The notes beneath the pieces were generated by a model. The model searched no databases and was not told the DNA's origin. It worked only from the letters and a program-made list of their open reading frames with translations. Positions 60,978-64,000 of a DNA stretch of 64,000 bases are shown here, piece by piece. How positions within the stretch are numbered: the stretch's first letter is position 1; each line of letters opens with the position of its first letter. Source of the DNA: JACRLV01 sp045863555 (GTDB taxonomy: Bacteria > Planctomycetota > Phycisphaerae > UBA1845 > Fen-1342); contig BTUU01000008.1 of the NCBI GenBank assembly GCA_045863555.1, positions 62,001 through 126,000 on the forward strand, in the 5' to 3' direction. The position numbers were made by a program, and so were the translations under genes.

Positions 60978-61417
60978 AAATCCTCGACAATCGCCGAAAC
61001 ATTCGCCTGCTGGTGTCGCGATACGACGCGGCGCAATTCGGCTAAGCAGTCAAGCAGTTCCTGCTTGGAGCGGCGATCCTTGGCATCGAGCAAGGTGGCT
61101 GCGGCTGCGGGACCAGCGCGCATCAACGTTGAATGAAAATTGCTCGCGTCGCCCCGAGCGTTCTCGAATCCCGTAGCAAGCTCCTTGAGTCGCTCGTCCA
61201 GACCCAAAAAACGGTCCTGTTGCGGCGCCTCGGTGAGTCGCTGCAGTTCTGCGAGAAACCGTCTCAGCGTTTCCTGAGCGCGCTCTACTCTTTGTCGACG
61301 GTCGGGGTCGGAAACGCCTGCCAGCTCATGCTTGATGCCAATCGACAGGTCATTGATCGCCTGCAGGAGAGAAAGGTCGGAAAAAAAGCTCTGTATATCA
61401 AGCCATTCTTGACTCAT
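60974..61417 (-). CDS. Helical 147-aa protein between Argonaute and metallopeptidase genes
   Basis: The protein is predicted to be all-helical: IQSFFSDLSLLQAINDLSIG, DRRQRVERAQETLRRFLAEL, LDERLKELATGFENARG, KQELLDCLAELRRVVSRHQQ. No catalytic motif is seen. It is coupled to the metallopeptidase gene (ATGA) and follows the Argonaute gene by 13 bases, which fits a connector or inhibitor role. Family unknown to me. Confidence 0.65.
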   Translation of the reverse strand: MSQEWLDIQSFFSDLSLLQAINDLSIGIKHELAGVSDPDRRQRVERAQETLRRFLAELQRLTEAPQQDRFLGLDERLKELATGFENARGDASNFHSTLMRAGPAAAATLLDAKDRRSKQELLDCLAELRRVVSRHQQANVSAIVEDF

Positions 61418-61430
61418 GTTCGTGCTCCGG

Positions 61431-63806
61431 TCATTTGATTCCCCGCATATCGCGTGCTACGCGGTCACGAAGAACCTCGTCGCTATCCCGGAGGGGCTGT
61501 GCATAGCGATATGCTTTGCTCGGACTCGTGAAGTTCAACTGCGACAGGGCGAAGAATCCCTTCACGCCTCGCCGCAAATCGCTGCCATCATGCGCCACTA
61601 ACATACAGGGATCGGCCGTCGCGTTGCGTGAAACGGTGGCTGCTCCGGTGCAAGCAACCAACGCAGTAGTGCGCGTGATGTAGATGGCCTGCCCTTCAAG
61701 CGTGTTCTCGGCAGAAGGAGTCGTGGCGAGCCGGTATCTCCACATTCTGGCGTGCTTTACCGTTTTCTTATGCACGTCGAGAACGTCGATCACTGCCGTC
61801 TGCGAGAGGTAGTCTCGTTTTTTCCAGCGTTGCAAGCCCTCGCGAATACCGTCCATTTCGAAGCCACATTCGTGGCCGTCACGTAGAACAAGCATCGAGC
61901 GAAGTGGATCGAAGGATGAACCCCGGTAGTCGCGCATCAGTGCTTCGATCTTGTCGGCCAACAGACGCGGATTGATGGTTTCGCGCTGGTGGTCACCCTT
62001 AGGCCAGGCGACGGTTGTCCGAAATATGCTCGGGCGAAGGCCGGAGTCGCGACAGATCAAGAGAGAAAGCGCAAAATATCGCCGTGCTTCGCTGACATCG
62101 ATGGCGAGACAGCTCTCGTACGGCCAGTCAGCAATTCGCCACGGAGTACACTCCATTTGGTTGAGGAGGTCATAGACCGAGTGCAAGATCATGTCGTTCC
62201 ACTGGCGCTCGGAGTCGTGTTGTCGCCGGCCACCGAAGGTGCGCGAGCGCCACGCTCGCTCCAGGCGAAACTTGGTAAGCCGTTTGATGCGCCAGCCTGC
62301 CAGCTCGTGAGACAGAACGGAGTATGCCGCCCGGTCGCGGTCGTCAAAAACGATTACTGCGGTTCCCGGCAAAGACGCGCCGAGCTTGGCGATGATTTCG
62401 TCGCAACCGTCGGCTTGGATCACGCGAACGTTGAAGGCGCGGCCGCAGAAGTCCTGCAGCAGATTGACAAGACCGGTAACGAAAGCGTTTCCGAGCGCGT
62501 CGTTCCAATCGCCGGAAGACCGGGGGACGACGATATTCAGTTGTCGTCCAACAGCCTCCTCGAATCGGTACACTCCGCCCTTCGCCAACATTTCTCGGCG
62601 TTTGCCAAAATACGCCCGATACGCAGGGATAGCGGGCTCGCTCGGCGGCCGGACTGCTCGCCCTTGCCCAAAGGTCAATTCGGGGCATGACAGCAATTCG
62701 TGTTGGTCGCGAGAAGGTCGCCACAGGCTGTCTAGGACTGAAAGACCTAGACCGGTGATCGGGCTGGTGTTGAGGCTATCCCACAACGCAAGCAACTTAT
62801 GTCGCCGCTCGGAGGGCGGCATCGTTGTCCGTGATCGGAGCTCGTTTGGGATCAAGCGTGGATCAAGCGGGACGCGCAAACGCAGCAATTTGGCGGCGAC
62901 CGGTTTGGCGCCGGTCATCCCAGGAAAGGACACATAAGCAACTGAGTCGCTCGGGCTGATAGCGAGAGACGGTCTTTTCGATCGATAATAGTCGAAGAGC
63001 GAGTCGTAAGATTCATTTAGTAGCTTGATCGGCCCGGTCGTGGAACATGTCATTCCCCGAGCGACTTCATCAAAGTAGCACACTTGCGTGACGGCGTGGC
63101 GTACTTGGTATAGGAGGGTTCCCTTGCGGCCCTGGCGCTGTTGTCGCAGGCGATTGAACGTGCGTTGCCGGTCGTCCCTTTCGTGTGGCTGAAGCCGGGC
63201 GTCGAAATAGTCGGCAACGGTCAATTCGGTTCGAAACAGGTGGTGAAAATCAAACAGAATGCCGATCCCCGCTTCGCCGAGCGCAATCGTCGAGAACGAA
63301 AATCGCGGAAGCATCTCGATTCCCCCGGCGATGCCTTCCGGCTGGGGTGAGTGCCAGTAGCGCACGGACTGGGAGGTCCTGACGTATTGCTCCGAACGAT
63401 GAAATAGGTGCACCAGCAGCTTTTGAACAAGCTCGGCTATGACGCCTTGATCGGGATCGGCGAAAACACTCATTTGGCGGATGCCCGCGTCACGCACAAC
63501 CGCGTGCCAGCGATCGCCTTCCAGCTGAAGCGACGAGGAGCCTTGGTGCCCAGTGGCGACTAGCTCATTTCGATTGCCCGGAGCTGGGACGGCGATCATG
63601 CCATGGCGGCTTCGCAGCACGCTGCAGACACTCTGGAGAAGATGGGGCGATCTGTCGGCGGTCTCAACGCGCAACGTCCGAAGCGTCAGCTCATCGCCTG
63701 AAACAGGGGTAAGCAGACGGATGTTTGTTTCCAGGTGGGCGGTGCTGTCGCCTTCGGACACACTCTTTGGAACTTGCATCGCCGGCAAACGTTCTCTTTC
63801 ATACAT
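61431..63806 (-). CDS. Prokaryotic Argonaute (PIWI-domain) protein
   Basis: The C-terminal third of the 791-aa protein reads as a PIWI domain: CLAIDVSEARRYFALSLLIC (Asp ~568), QRETINPRLLADKIEALM (Glu finger ~608), SMLVLRDGHECGFEMDGI (Asp ~643), VIDVLDVHKKT, LEGQAIYITRTTALVACTGA, DPCMLVAHDG, FFALSQLNFTSPSKAYRY and PLRDSDEVLRDRV (Asp ~774). The DEDD tetrad thus looks complete, so nucleic-acid-guided cleavage is possible. The ~550 N-terminal residues show no PAZ motif I can place. The ATG at 63806 has GAGGT 9 bases upstream. Confidence 0.75.
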   Translation of the reverse strand: MYERERLPAMQVPKSVSEGDSTAHLETNIRLLTPVSGDELTLRTLRVETADRSPHLLQSVCSVLRSRHGMIAVPAPGNRNELVATGHQGSSSLQLEGDRWHAVVRDAGIRQMSVFADPDQGVIAELVQKLLVHLFHRSEQYVRTSQSVRYWHSPQPEGIAGGIEMLPRFSFSTIALGEAGIGILFDFHHLFRTELTVADYFDARLQPHERDDRQRTFNRLRQQRQGRKGTLLYQVRHAVTQVCYFDEVARGMTCSTTGPIKLLNESYDSLFDYYRSKRPSLAISPSDSVAYVSFPGMTGAKPVAAKLLRLRVPLDPRLIPNELRSRTTMPPSERRHKLLALWDSLNTSPITGLGLSVLDSLWRPSRDQHELLSCPELTFGQGRAVRPPSEPAIPAYRAYFGKRREMLAKGGVYRFEEAVGRQLNIVVPRSSGDWNDALGNAFVTGLVNLLQDFCGRAFNVRVIQADGCDEIIAKLGASLPGTAVIVFDDRDRAAYSVLSHELAGWRIKRLTKFRLERAWRSRTFGGRRQHDSERQWNDMILHSVYDLLNQMECTPWRIADWPYESCLAIDVSEARRYFALSLLICRDSGLRPSIFRTTVAWPKGDHQRETINPRLLADKIEALMRDYRGSSFDPLRSMLVLRDGHECGFEMDGIREGLQRWKKRDYLSQTAVIDVLDVHKKTVKHARMWRYRLATTPSAENTLEGQAIYITRTTALVACTGAATVSRNATADPCMLVAHDGSDLRRGVKGFFALSQLNFTSPSKAYRYAQPLRDSDEVLRDRVARDMRGIK

Positions 63807-64000
63807 GGCGTAAATACCTCGTCAGCGCCATCGCGTCCGTACGTATCGAGTTCGTCCATCAACTCGATGTCCTGAAGAATGCGCGCTCGCCCTCTGCGAG
63901 TATGCTCAGCCGTGACTTGGATGGGAGACTCCAGCTCGCCTGATCCAAGGAATGCCCGTTGCGCTGTAATCGTCGTGCTCCGCATGGCAGGGTCGTTCGT
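63686..64000 (-). CDS. 3' end of a Cys-cluster gene, possibly a Cas4/RecB-like nuclease (runs off the window)
   Basis: The frame is open from the window edge to 63686. It contains VTAEHTRRGRARILQDIELM and the cluster CMKENVCRRCKFQRVC, i.e. Cx5Cx2Cx5C. C-x2-C-x5-C near the C-terminus is typical of the 4Fe-4S site in Cas4/AddB-type PD-(D/E)XK nucleases; this is suggestive only. It overlaps the Argonaute start by 121 bases in another frame, which is more than usual, so either its last ~20 residues or the Argonaute start may need revision. Confidence 0.45.
   Translation of the reverse strand, partial: TNDPAMRSTTITAQRAFLGSGELESPIQVTAEHTRRGRARILQDIELMDELDTYGRDGADEVFTPCMKENVCRRCKFQRVCPKATAPPTWKQTSVCLPLFQAMS

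Overview
The window is GC-rich bacterial chromosomal DNA from a Gram-negative organism. It carries two complete RND efflux systems, outer-membrane channels and many small lipoproteins. The mix of gene types (ParB with DUF932, PC4-like small proteins, a CusB with an extra WCxEH metal motif, very short secreted proteins) suggests Planctomycetota or a close relative. That assignment is inference, because no 16S rRNA gene is present.

Positions 1-10394 are core chromosome. The S10 ribosomal protein operon runs leftwards (rpsJ-rplC-rplD-rplW-rplB-rpsS-rplV-rpsC-rplP-rpmC-rpsQ-rplN-rplX, the last cut by the window edge). It is followed by a membrane-anchored hydrolase, a CBS-domain protein, a lipoprotein and hflX. 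Two sets of short direct repeats lie before a tRNA-Gly(CCC) gene.

From tRNA-Gly (10900) to the window end the DNA looks like one large integrated mobile element of at least 53 kb. A tyrosine integrase gene ends inside the tRNA, which is the usual sign of integration at a tRNA 3' end. Next come an AlpA-like excisionase candidate and an XRE/ImmA regulator pair. A stretch of about 1.45 kb (15440-16885) has no convincing gene but is full of stable hairpins with GNRA loops; it is read here as a giant structured RNA, followed on the same strand by a 207-aa protein that I do not recognise. Cargo then follows: a TetR-controlled RND/MFP/OMF pump, a small lipid and lipoprotein cluster, a second Xer-type recombinase with a dif-like site at its start, and an ArsR-controlled Cus/Czc-type metal efflux operon.

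The right part (37-64 kb) is plasmid- or ICE-like: repeated small PC4-like proteins, a PcrA-like helicase, ParB, DUF932, a VirD4/TraD-type coupling protein with two winged-helix proteins, a DNA methyltransferase, ParA with a ribbon-helix-helix partner, and a replication-initiator-like gene read divergently from ParA. Two homologous structured RNA elements of about 300 nt, whose long hairpin differs between copies by compensating base changes, each lie beside a paralogous zinc-ribbon gene. The last 4 kb hold a probable defence operon: a prokaryotic Argonaute with an apparently complete DEDD tetrad, a helical partner, an HEYGH zinc metallopeptidase and the 3' end of a cysteine-cluster gene that runs off the window.

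The most promising undescribed candidates are the large RNA with its companion protein, the paired RNA/zinc-ribbon modules, and the Argonaute-metallopeptidase operon. All calls were made by eye. No similarity search or folding program was run.
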